DNA of 25,566 bases, taken from the NCBI GenBank assembly GCA_002081555.1, contig KV920910.1, positions 2,536 through 28,101 on the forward strand. The letters are read 5' to 3'. Position numbers and translations under genes: made by a program. This document shows, piece after piece, positions 9,952 to 18,840 of this stretch; the stretch's first letter is position 1; every line of letters begins with the position of its first letter. The notes beneath the pieces were generated by a model. That model was given only the letters and a program-made list of their open reading frames with translations. It did no database searches and was not told where the DNA came from. The stretch comes from Protostelium mycophagum (taxonomy: Eukaryota; Evosea; Variosea; Protosteliida; Protosteliaceae).

Positions 9952-11583
9952 TTATGCGCCAGGATTCATTTCTATATCATTCCCTGTGCTATCATGTCCT
10001 TGGTTTGTCAAATGATTGCTGCTCTCTCTCGTCTTCCTCGTTCTCAATGTCTTGATCAAATAAGGATTAAACCATTTAGGCCACTCCCACATCGGCATGA
10101 AGATGTTTAATGCGGCGAAAGCCGCCACCCATTGCAGTGTGATCCAGATGTAAACTTGCTGTGATGTGTGAGATGTGTCATGTCAAATGAACAGATCTTC
10201 ACCAGGATAGCCTCTATACCGGCATTAGATTCGAAAGAGAGGGCGTATACTCCACAATTGATGACAAGCATGAAGACTCCAATCACCCCGTTCAGTACCA
10301 AAGTCTGCTCATCAGTCACCACAGGATGCGTCATGATGGCGTCACTCACCGATATCAGCCGCATGTTCATCCCTTTTGGGAGTATTTGAAACAGTTTGAA
10401 GCCATAGATGGCGTAACCAACGCTAAAAAGGATCCACATCACTACAAAATAGATGTTGTAGAAGCTGTTGTAAGAATCATAGAGGTGCATGGTCCTTCCA
10501 CGGAGGTTGATGACCGACTGCGCATTTTTAAGATGCTGGATTATCATGATGTCCAAACTCACATTTACAATGCTGACAGCAAACGAGAGAAGAGACAGGC
10601 CGACATAAATAAATCGGAATTTTGAGAGGAAGTGCATCTTCAGCATGATCTGTGTTTGTGAGTATCTGTTCATCTTTTGTTCAATCACCTCCTCGACTGT
10701 GAGATTAGAAGAATACTCGGGTTTGATCTTCTTCAACATCTGCTCTGTTTTCATCTTTCTCATTGAAGAGTAATACAGTTCGATCCTATGACATCATCAA
10801 TCTGTCGACATTTCCTATTTTGAGACTTACCAGTGAAAGAGGAGAGAGGTGAAGATGAGAAGAAAGATCGGGGCGGTAAGAGTATAGACGGTGTGCATGA
10901 TAGGGTAGCTGATCCTCCCCAACATTCCCCAGTAGTCGATGCAACACAAAAAGCCAACTGGTGTCGCGGTCAAGATCATCTCTTGATTAGAGACTCACTG
11001 ATGGCGTAGAGAAGCACAAGGAACAGTATCCACCAAGTGAGCAGTGCAGACATGTTTCTGTCTGTCCCAGAGATGAACCACTGCAACAACATCCTGTATA
11101 AAACTAGGATCAGGAGCAGCCCAAAGATGACACCCTGGTAGATCATTGTTCCCCTGATGTATTTTTCATATACACCCGGTATTTGCATAACGCCTGGAAT
11201 CATCTCAGCAAACTTTTAGACGATGAAAGACTCACTGAAAGCGCAGTCGTCGCCTGTCCCTCCTCTGTTAGTGTTTTGTAGACCGAAGTAGCTGCATGAT
11301 GTCAGAGTCTTCCTGATGCTTTGCTTCTTACCCGTAGTAACACCTGCATGTTCCATCGTTCAGGCAGACACCATTCCCGTTACAATCAGGGCTGTTCGCA
11401 TTAAGTCTTCGCGATCACATTGGATACCCACTTGTAGAGCCAACAGTTCGGTTCTCGTGTCGGAATGGGTATCGTCGAGTTAATCGCTGTGTCAATCTCT
11501 GTGGCATTCTGAGCGACACCAAGGCAACAGTTCAGGGCGAGTAATACTGCCGTAGAAAGTAGTGTGATGCGCATCTGTGGCAA
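9952..11583 (-). CDS. EGF-like seven-transmembrane receptor-like protein
   Basis: Seven exons: 11583-11432, 11391-11332, 11291-11236, 11193-10999, 10957-10831, 10785-10203, 10158-9952 (459 aa). A signal peptide (MRITLLSTAVLLALNCCLG) leads into a short Cys-rich ectodomain with one EGF-like unit (DCNGNGVCLNDGTCRCYYG) and a further GDDCAF. Seven hydrophobic segments follow, at GVIFGLLLILVLY, TWWILFLVLLYAI, APIFLLIFTSLLF, FIYVGLSLLSFAVSIV, YFVVMWILFSVGYAIY, GVIGVFMLVINCGVYAL and ITLQWVAAFAALNIF. A basic cytoplasmic tail closes the protein. The topology suggests a plasma-membrane receptor. I see no motif of a named GPCR class, and ligand and coupling are unknown. The fourth-exon acceptor (ATTCCAG) was chosen because it alone keeps the frame. 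Introns are 32-64 nt, and the 3' UTR appears very short. Confidence 0.8.
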
Positions 11584-12014
11584 TTATTGGAAGTTTGAAG
11601 AACACAGCCCTTGGGGAACTTCTGTACAATTCACGGTTATAACCGTGATTTTCGCGTTAATTTAGTCGAGGTACACCTCCGTGAACATCACGCCAGAACT
11701 TTCCCATCGGACGCCGTACCCTGGGTTAAAATTTAACTTCGGACCGAAGATTTAAATCGGCAATGTCTTAGGTGACACAAAGATATTATTGTACTGCCGC
11801 TGTCATCTTACCCTAGTACTTTTGTTGACAGACCGTCTACACGGTTTGACCGCGGTTCTGCAGTCTCGGTAGGGTAAAACTGTATCCGGGCCTTTACTAC
11901 GCTTCTTTCACATAAAAAAACACGACCAATGGCCGATAAAACACTTTTATTTACAACTCCCCTTCTTCCCTTCACGTCGTGAGATTCAATGAAACCTTCT
12001 GATGTATAATTCAC
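11584..12014. promoter_or_regulatory. Palindrome-rich region upstream of the EGF-7TM gene
   Basis: The region is 431 bp. It holds a perfect 18-bp palindrome, TCACGGTTATAACCGTGA (11631-11648), 48 bp upstream of the 7TM start. Three shorter palindromes lie further out within about 110 bp: GTTAAAATTTAAC, CTTCGGACCGAAG and GATTTAAATC. An AATAAA on the minus strand (11951-11946) probably serves BCD1. Operator function is inference. Confidence 0.4.
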
Positions 12015-13628
12015 TCACTTCTCCGGCTGCACCAAGTTGTATTTGTCCACATCTTTATCTAATAGGACGAGAAGTGTCGGAAATTCAATAAGGTCTTTTC
12101 CGCTCAGATTTTCAGAGAGTGACAGGTTGTTATCCAGTTGGTGGTATTCAGGTCTCTCGCACATCTCCCTCTTCATCATGGTCTTGATGGTGTCTTTGTT
12201 CTTCATGTACTCTCGAAGATGATGTCTCATCGAGATGTCTTCGAATTGAGTTTCCAAGAGGGACATGAGAGTGGAAGATTCGTCAGCTCTACAACCAGTC
12301 AGATATTTGCTTCACTCCTGCACATATAAGCAATGAAAAAAGAGTTCGTCACGAGGGCTTCCCAAGTGGTCTCCCACCTTAGTACTGGCCTCGCTCAGAC
12401 ACGCTTGACTTCGCAGTGCGGCAAGGGATGCGGTAGACTGTGTCGATATGAACGAACCCGAAACATCCATCTGTTTTAGTGTGGCAAAGCCTCAAAATCT
12501 TGTTGCAGACTCGCTATACGTTTGGATGGTTTCCCACAAACTTCACAGACGACCCATAATAGCCCTTATTGAGCAGAGCCTCTGAAAAGTCTTGTGGAAA
12601 TGCATCATAAAAAAGTACGGTGATTAATCAAGTTATTAACCGGCTCTGCCGGATGTCTGTACATCTTCAAAATATTGGTGAAGATGGTGAAAAGGTAAAT
12701 TACTTTTCGGTATAGGTCCTCATACCGATAGAAGGGAATATCCATTCTACTCTCCACATGATCCTCTGTTTGCTGTGGAATATGAGTCCTAAACTCTAAA
12801 CCCACATCGTTTTATTCACCATACTTGACGATAATTATAATAATGTTCAAGCCCCGCCAGTGAGGGATTTTGTGCATGATGTGATGATCCTGAGAAAATA
12901 TAAAACACTCACTTGTTTTCATAGACAGAGGTGTTCTTCTTCCTTCTGTCCATGCCTTTTGGCATGATGTGCAGCTCAATCTTTCTCTTCTTTGCTTGGT
13001 TCTGCAACTGTCTTAACCTTGAAGTGATCGTATCTTCCCTCGTATCAGAGGAAACTGATCGTCCAACTTTGTCCAGAAATTGGAAATCTACAACGATCTT
13101 TAATGAATTAAATAGGATAATTTTAATTTATTTTTAGGTAAAGAATTTTCCAAGAAAATATAAATTCCTGAAATAAAGCTAATGTGCTCACCATCGATGA
13201 TGTTATTGTCTGTAAATTCACGGAGAGGGATGTACTGATTTGTGTTTCTCATTCCATCACAAGAAAGATCCACTTTGTGCTTTTTAGAACACGGCAGAGA
13301 ACACGTTCTCATCTGTTTCTATGAGTAATCGAAGAAGAACCTATGATTTGATGGCCACCTCACAACCAGGACATCTGTATTTCCACGCTTCTTTTTGGCA
13401 CATTTGACACATATCAGTTGTCTTTAACCTCTTTTTGGGGTGATCGATCGATGTCTCTGCGAGTTCCTTCTGTAATTGCCTCTTTCTCTCGTCATTCGCA
13501 GCTAGTAGAGGATCGATCTGTTCTTTTTTACTCTGAGATGTCAAAGAAGAGGGCTTAGATATCGAGAACCCGAGTGATTGAAGAGAGAACCCAGACATGA
13601 TGTTCTCAAAGTATTCACACTTTGTCAA
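12015..13628 (-). CDS. bcd1: BCD1/ZNHIT6-like box C/D snoRNP assembly factor
   Basis: Exons are 13628 (or 13598) to 13359, 13318-13192, 13087-12913, an uncertain exon near 12788-12730, and a last exon from about 12286 to 12015. The zf-HIT zinc finger spans two exons: CQMCQKEAWKYRCPGCE, then MRTCSLPCSKKHK and SCDG, giving the expected Cys/His series. The BCD1 signature follows: YIPLREFTDNNIID, FLDKVGRSVSSD, and MPKGMDRRKKNTS. The last exon carries SSTLMSLLETQFED and DLIEFPTLLVLL, matching the C-terminal block of human ZNHIT6. BCD1 helps assemble box C/D snoRNPs in the nucleus. The middle is unclear: the family's W-x-V-x-x-x-F block should fall near 12810, where a GLEF frame is open but no AG acceptor serves it. 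That could be a small intron I misread, a sequence error or a real lesion. A 5S rRNA gene lies in the long intron before the last exon. Confidence 0.75.
12336..12341 (-). terminator. Oligo(T) RNA polymerase III terminator of the 5S gene
   Basis: Six T residues on the minus strand start two bases beyond the 3' end of the 5S rRNA. Confidence 0.85.
12344..12457 (-). rRNA. 5S ribosomal RNA gene
   Basis: The minus strand begins GTTCGTTCATATC and ends GTGACGAAC, so the two ends pair over about seven bases as helix I. The internal control region is clear: AAGTCAAGCGTGTCTGAGC for box A and the intermediate element, and CCAGTACTAAGGTGGGAGACC-like sequence for box C, including the near-universal GTACTAAGGTGGGAGACC. 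GACAC with GTGTC gives helix II. Two bases after the 3' end comes TTTTTT (12341-12336), a Pol III terminator. The length is about 114 nt, slightly under the usual 119-121. It lies on the same strand as BCD1 and inside its intron. Confidence 0.93.
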
Positions 13629-13706
13629 TATTTGTCGAGTTGTAAAAAGATTGGACTTACAATGGAGACGTCCGCCTTGAAATCATTTTCATATATCACC
13701 AACAGA
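13629..13706. promoter_or_regulatory. Short head-to-head promoter shared by BCD1 and the coiled-coil gene
   Basis: Only about 33-110 bp separate the two divergent start codons, depending on which in-frame Met is used in each gene. Both sets of promoter elements must fit here or inside the coding regions. Confidence 0.5.
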
Positions 13707-14517
13707 ATGAGTCTTCAAGCAGAGGCACAGCAACTTAGAGCAGAGATCGACCGTATCCGACACCATCTCGCCCTCGCTCAAGAATTTCTTTCCGTAAAGA
13801 AGGTAATTTCGGTCTCAAGATGGGACTTCAGGTCGGCCTTACTCCTTCTATAGGAAGTTCAGTTCATCCAATCCGAATTCGAGAGATTGAAAGCTCAGGC
13901 CGCTCATCCTCCCAAATCCGCAGCAGAAGCTGTCGCTCAGAAGACTGTTGGATTAAAGGTAATACACATCTATTGTATCTGTCCTGATTTATTAATCATG
14001 TTAGGTTGTCGATGCCGTACCAACCGTCGGAGCCGTCGCTCCTGGTGCCCCTGCTCCCGTTGGTAAGCCCGATCTCGATATCCTGTATTCCCTTTATGAC
14101 ACGTGCAGTTGTCACCGCTGTAAAGACGACCACCCCTACACCCGCTCCCACTCCTTCAGCCCCAGTTGCTAAGGTCGTTACTGCAACAACCACAACTGCT
14201 GCTGCACCCGCCGCCAAGGTTGTCACCGCCACAGCCACAACACCAGTGAAGGCCGCTGCACCTGTTGCCGCGCCTGTTGCTGTGAAGACCACCACCACCA
14301 CCACAACCACTACCACCGGTCAGTTCTTTACTCCTCCCAAAACAAAAAATATATTCTTATTCTTGAAATAACCATTTTTCTAAACAATTTTACAGCACCA
14401 GTCGTGAAGCCCGTCGTCGCGTCAGGTTCAAAGCCCGTTGTGAACACTGCCAACACTGTGAGTAACACTGGCGTCTCTTCTCTAAAGGCCAAGTGGGAGG
14501 CTCTCAACAAGAAATAG
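13707..14517 (+). CDS. Coiled-coil protein with Ala/Pro/Thr/Val-rich low-complexity middle
   Basis: Five exons: 13707-13802, 13854-13958, 14005-14062, 14109-14318, 14396-14517 (196 aa). An upstream in-frame Met at 13662 would add 15 residues. The N-terminus (MSLQAEAQQLRAEIDRIRHH) and the second exon (FIQSEFERLKAQAA) look like a coiled coil. The middle is made of repeated AKVVTAT and KTTT-type units with Ala, Pro, Thr and Val. The C-terminus ends SSLKAKWEALNKK, a short basic amphipathic helix that recalls actin- or membrane-binding tips, though that is weak. No family is recognised. It is head-to-head with BCD1. AATAAA begins one base after the stop. The Val-rich minus-strand frame opposite the repeat is a shadow. 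Confidence 0.75.
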
Positions 14518-14518
14518 G

Positions 14519-14524
14519 AATAAA
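14519..14524 (+). terminator. AATAAA poly(A) signal just after the coiled-coil gene stop
   Basis: The stop TAG (14515-14517) is followed by GAATAAA, so the signal starts one base past the stop. Confidence 0.6.
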
Positions 14525-14781
14525 ATCCTTGTCTGTCATAGTAACGCGCAACTCGATCAAGATATCCAGAAGATGGATGATAATAATTAATATTATAATA
14601 TATTTATGTTGATCTACAATCGAAAGAGAGCCCCAGATGTCGATGTTAACGTCGACAATAATTCCGAATAATCTGAAGAGGAGCACTGTGTTCTCTGTCA
14701 CTAAAATTTTATACATGATCGCACATTATTGGTGTGACTTCCTGCTTGAATAAACCTGTTGGACAATAGCTTGTGTCTATC

Positions 14782-15278
14782 TTAAAATCTTCGCCACCTT
14801 CTGCCAAAGAAGTTTTTTCCACTAGTGTTTATTTTGTGTTTAATCTTCTTGTAAAGCCGCGACTTGGTTTTTTGCAGTCTTCTTATTTTTTGCATTTCCG
14901 ATAATTTTCGTTGGGGTTGTGGGTCTTGATTTTTTTGTCCAACAAGTGCGAGTATGCGCACTCTTCCAAATAGATACATTGATATCGACTTGTCCAAACA
15001 AAGAACATCAAATCCTACTAAATTCTGCAAGGAAAAAAACTTGTAAATGAAGTCCCCTCGTCGGAGAAAACTCGGGTAACAAGTTGTCAGGAACTTCTGT
15101 CCCGGGACATTGAGGTGACAAACTTGAGCTTTGCGTCTTCGGTCCAGAGAAGATGAAGGTCACGCCCCGAAGACAAGGGCTTATCCACCTTCTTTGTCGC
15201 AATTCTTGAACAAAAGGCCTTCTCAAAAGAGATTTCCTGCGGGTTTATTGGACAATCATGGTGATCGTGAGGTGTCAA
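14782..15278 (-). CDS. Possible small basic protein, structure unresolved
   Basis: The region lies between the coiled-coil gene and the glucanase gene (+). A minus-strand frame ending at 14782 encodes a very basic tail (KTKSRLYKKIKHK, then FFGRRWRRF and stop). It stays open upstream to about 15165 but contains no ATG. A second minus frame starts at 15278 with MTPHDHHDCPINPQ. They could be two exons, and a pyrimidine-rich TTTTTTTCCTTGCAG acceptor lies between them, but no donor with matching phase convinces me. No family is recognised. It may be non-coding. Confidence 0.3.
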
Positions 15279-15355
15279 GTGGAGATGTCACGAGGTAAAG
15301 GCGGAAAATTCTGAGCGGAAATCTTCTGTGCGGTTGAGCATTTCAAGTTGTTGCC

Positions 15356-18300
15356 ATGTCTCGCAGATGCCTTCTTCTTGTGGCCTTGCTTTGCGTCGTC
15401 GCGGCACAACAGTGCTCTCCTCTTGGCTCAGTATGTCCTCCATATTTTTCATTAGTTCAAAATGTTTACATTTTTCAGTCTGGAAAGAGGAAGCCCAATG
15501 ACCCCTTCTGGCTGAGTGACAACCGCCTCCACAATGGAATAGCCCCTTATGCTCCCCAAGGCAGCGGCTTCAAGGTGTTCAGAAACGTGAAGGATTTTGG
15601 AGCCAAAGGAGATGGTGTCAGTGATGATACTGCTGCCATCAACAGCGCTATCACGAGCCCAGGTGGTCGTTGTGGAGCTGATTGTGATTCTGCCACGTCA
15701 AACCCAGCCCTTGTGTATTTTCCCCCCGGAAAATATCTCATCTCTTCCCCTATCATCCAGTGAGTGCTGCGACTCTCTTTAAAATCATCTCATGTCTTTA
15801 TAGATACTACCACACACAACTGGTGGGAGATGCCAATGATCCGCCAACCATTGCCTCTAGTGCTGGGTTCAAGGGTTCCTGGGTGATCCAGAGTGATCCA
15901 TATGCCAACACCGGTAACAACTGGTGGACAAATCAGGTAATATTATTTTTACAATGTCATCACATCATTTCTCATTTCCACAGAACAACTTTTACAGACA
16001 AGTCCGCAACTTTGTCATCGACACAAGAGGCACACCAGCCAGCGTGAATGTTGTCGGTGTTCACTGGCAGGTCGCCCAAGCCACCTCCCTCACAAACATC
16101 GTCTTTAGAATGAACCAAGATGCCAACACCCAGCACCAAGGTAATTTCGGACACAATGACATTCACATGGGATTTATTTTTCGACAGGAGTTTGGATGGA
16201 GAACGGAAGTGGTGGTTTCATGAGTGACCTTGTCTTCTACGGAGGAAAATTCGGTGAGTTTTCTGCGAATTTTCTGGGAAAATCTGAACCCAACAAGGTA
16301 TGTGGGTCGGTAACCAACAGTTCACCTCTCGCAACTTGACATTCTACAACTCCCAGACCGCCATCTACATGAACTGGAACTGGGGTTGGTCCTTCAAGGT
16401 GACACCTGTCATGATGACGTCATGTTGACATGTTCAGGGACTCAGCATCAACAACTGTGGTGTGGGTATTGACCTCAGCACTTCCGCCACAAATGAGACA
16501 GTCGGGTCCGTCTTATTGATGGACTCCACCATCACAAACACCCCCATCGCCATCAAGACATCCATGCAGTCCAACAGACAACCAGCTGGTGCCGGAACCA
16601 TCACCTTAGACAACGTCACACTCAAGAGCGTCAAGGTGGCTGTTGCCGACGTCCGTGGAAACCCCATCGTGACTGTGAGTACTTCTTTATTTATATTTGA
16701 GACTGAATTATTGGAGGGAGGAAGCTTCACCATCACGTCATGGACACAAGGACACTTCTACAACGGATCCTCCTCAGGACAATTTTCCAGAGGAAACACC
16801 GCAGCACCCGCCAAGAATGGCGTTCTGCTGAACGGACAGGGTAAATTCTTCGAGAAGAGAAGACCTCAATACGAAGCGTACGGAATCGATGACGTCATCA
16901 ACGTCAAGAGCGAAGGTGCTGTTGGAGATGGAAAACACGACGACACCGCCGCCCTCACCGCAACCTTGAAGAAGTGGGCTGGATGCAAGATCATATACAT
17001 CCCTTTTGGCTCATACGTCATCACATCTACCCTCTTTGTGCCCGCTGGAAGTAGAATCGTTGGAGAGTCCTGGGCTCAGTTGAAGGGACAAGGTTCTTTC
17101 TTCACTGACTTTAAGAACCCCAAACCCGTCGTCCAGGTAATTGTACGCACTCATGACGTCATGATGACGTGATCAGATAGGATCTGCGGGACAGACCGGA
17201 GTTGCTGAGATCAGTGACGTCATCTTCACCACCGCTGGAAACACTGCTGGAGCCATTCTTGTCGAGTGGAATCTCCACGACCCCTCGGGACAACCCGGAG
17301 CCAACGGAATGTGGGACGCCCATTTCCGTGTCGGAGGTATGATATCTCACTTGTACATTGTGACCTCATCACTGATCACGTGACAGGTGCCTCAGGAACA
17401 AACATGATGAGAGGCAACTGCCCTTCCCTTGCCTCCCCCAAGGCTGAGTGCATGGGTGCCTTCGCGCTTCTCCATTTGACCAAGTCATCATCTGCATACC
17501 TCGAGAACGTTTGGGCTTGGACTGCTGACCACGACTTGGACTCCCAAAGCGGAAAGGCCGGTCAAGTCAGGTGATTCACCACAACCAATTTCATAACTGT
17601 ACTCAAGTCTTCCAGTGTTTTTGTCGGACGTGGTATCCTGGTGGAGTCCAACCCCGGACCCGTGTGGATGTACGGAACAGCGTCAGAGCACAATGTCATG
17701 TATCAGTACTCTCTTCAGGGAGCCAAGAACGTCTTTGCCACTTTGATTCAGACCGAGTCTCCTTACTACCAAGGTGAGTCCGCGATATCTCATCATGGCG
17801 TCATGATGACACGCTCAGGAACACCCCAGGCACCCGCCCCCTTCGTTACGGATTCTCGCTACAAGGACCCCTCTTTCGCATCTTGCAACTCTCGTGGTTG
17901 CGGTTTCGCTTGGGGTCTCAGCATCGTTGATTCCAGTGCCGTCTACTTCTACGGTGCCGGACTGTACAACTTTTTCGACAACTACGACCAGCACTGTCTC
18001 ACCACATACTGTCAAGATAACATGTTGAACATCCAGCCCAAGCAGAATCTGGACGGCCCCGGAGTTTATCTCTTCAACTTGGGTACCAAGGCAACCAAGA
18101 ACATGGTTGTCACCAACGGAAAGCCTTCTATTGTCTCTTCTCCCAATCTCTACAGGTGATGACGTCACCAAGATGTTTTCTCCTGACAAATTTCAGTGGA
18201 TTCTGTGACCACGTGGTCGCTGATCTGTCAAACGCTGGAAAGTCTCACGCTGATCCTAATCCCAACCCTCAGCCACAGCCAGACCCTCAGCCCACCAATC

Positions 18301-18555
18301 AGCCACAACCAGACCCTCAGCCCACTCAGGTGACATTTTGAGACAGACGCCTTTGTCTATTCTGACATGTACATCAGAATCCCCCTCCCCCTCCCCCTCC
18401 CACCCCAACAAGCAACTGCCCTGCTCCCCTTCAGTCATGTGGTGCCGCTTGCTACAGTTCCGACTTGTACTGGTGAGTCTTTTATATACTGATAGTTGCT
18501 GAGAGTGTACAGCTGCCCCAATGGTGTTTTGACCCAGAAACAATTCTGCCATTAA
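15356..18555 (+). CDS. Secreted GH55 exo-beta-1,3-glucanase with Pro-rich linker and Cys-rich tail
   Basis: Fifteen exons, 859 aa: 15356-15430, 15479-15759, 15804-15936, 15984-16140, 16188-16253, 16298-16398, 16438-16674, 16717-17136, 17177-17336, 17387-17570, 17616-17773, 17819-18155, 18197-18329, 18378-18472, 18513-18555. The signal peptide is residues 1-18. Two tandem pectate-lyase-like beta-helix starts are visible, the paired-helix hallmark of GH55: NVKDFGAKGDGVSDDTAAIN (near 60) and KSEGAVGDGKHDDTAALTAT (near 405). GH55 landmarks include LENVWAWTADHDLD, GRGILVES, VWMYGTASEHNVMYQYSLQG and QTESPYYQ. A linker of PQPQPDPQPT units and a Pro run precedes a Cys-rich end (CGAACYSSDLYCC, then QFCH). 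The family releases glucose from beta-1,3-glucan, so extracellular or phagosomal digestion of fungal walls is likely. Intron 7 (16675-16716) is stopless and 3n. Confidence 0.93.
18381..18406 (-). other. G-quadruplex-capable run opposite the Pro-encoding exon
   Basis: The + strand has three CCCCCT-type units followed by CCCACCCC. The minus strand therefore carries four or more G-runs of at least three, a strong quadruplex motif. It lies just inside a 3' splice site of the glucanase gene and encodes a poly-Pro stretch. Confidence 0.6.
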
Positions 18556-18840
18556 TAGGAAAATTTCGATATAAAAATTGGTGTTTATTTCTCGTTTTAT
18601 TGTTGTGCTTGTCTTGGAAAACGTAAAATGAGATTTCCAAAACATCCAATCATCAACCGCCATTTTCCGCAGGCGAGGTGAGCAACAACAGAGTCACATA
18701 TGTCCATACCTTTTCTTCCCGCTTCTTCATGTCCACAAACCGAAAACGCCACAACCTAAACCCAAAATGTGCCACCTGTTTGCCTTTCCTCCTTTAACAA
18801 GTTAACGCCTTGACCTGAAACCTCCCACAGGATCATAAAG
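18556..18840. other. Spacer between the glucanase and SR genes
   Basis: It is 285 bp, acting as 3' flank of the glucanase and promoter of the SR gene. No RNA gene, repeat or close AATAAA is evident. Confidence 0.4.

Noticed and set aside
12846-12895. B-box-like GTTCAAGCC and GTGATGA/CTGA motifs suggesting a tRNA or box C/D snoRNA in a BCD1 intron
   Set aside because: The boxes are not spaced as either RNA class requires, and no closing stem was found.
13996-14316. Minus-strand open frame starting with a long Val run
   Set aside because: It is the antisense shadow of the Thr-rich low-complexity exon of the coiled-coil gene and ignores its splice sites.
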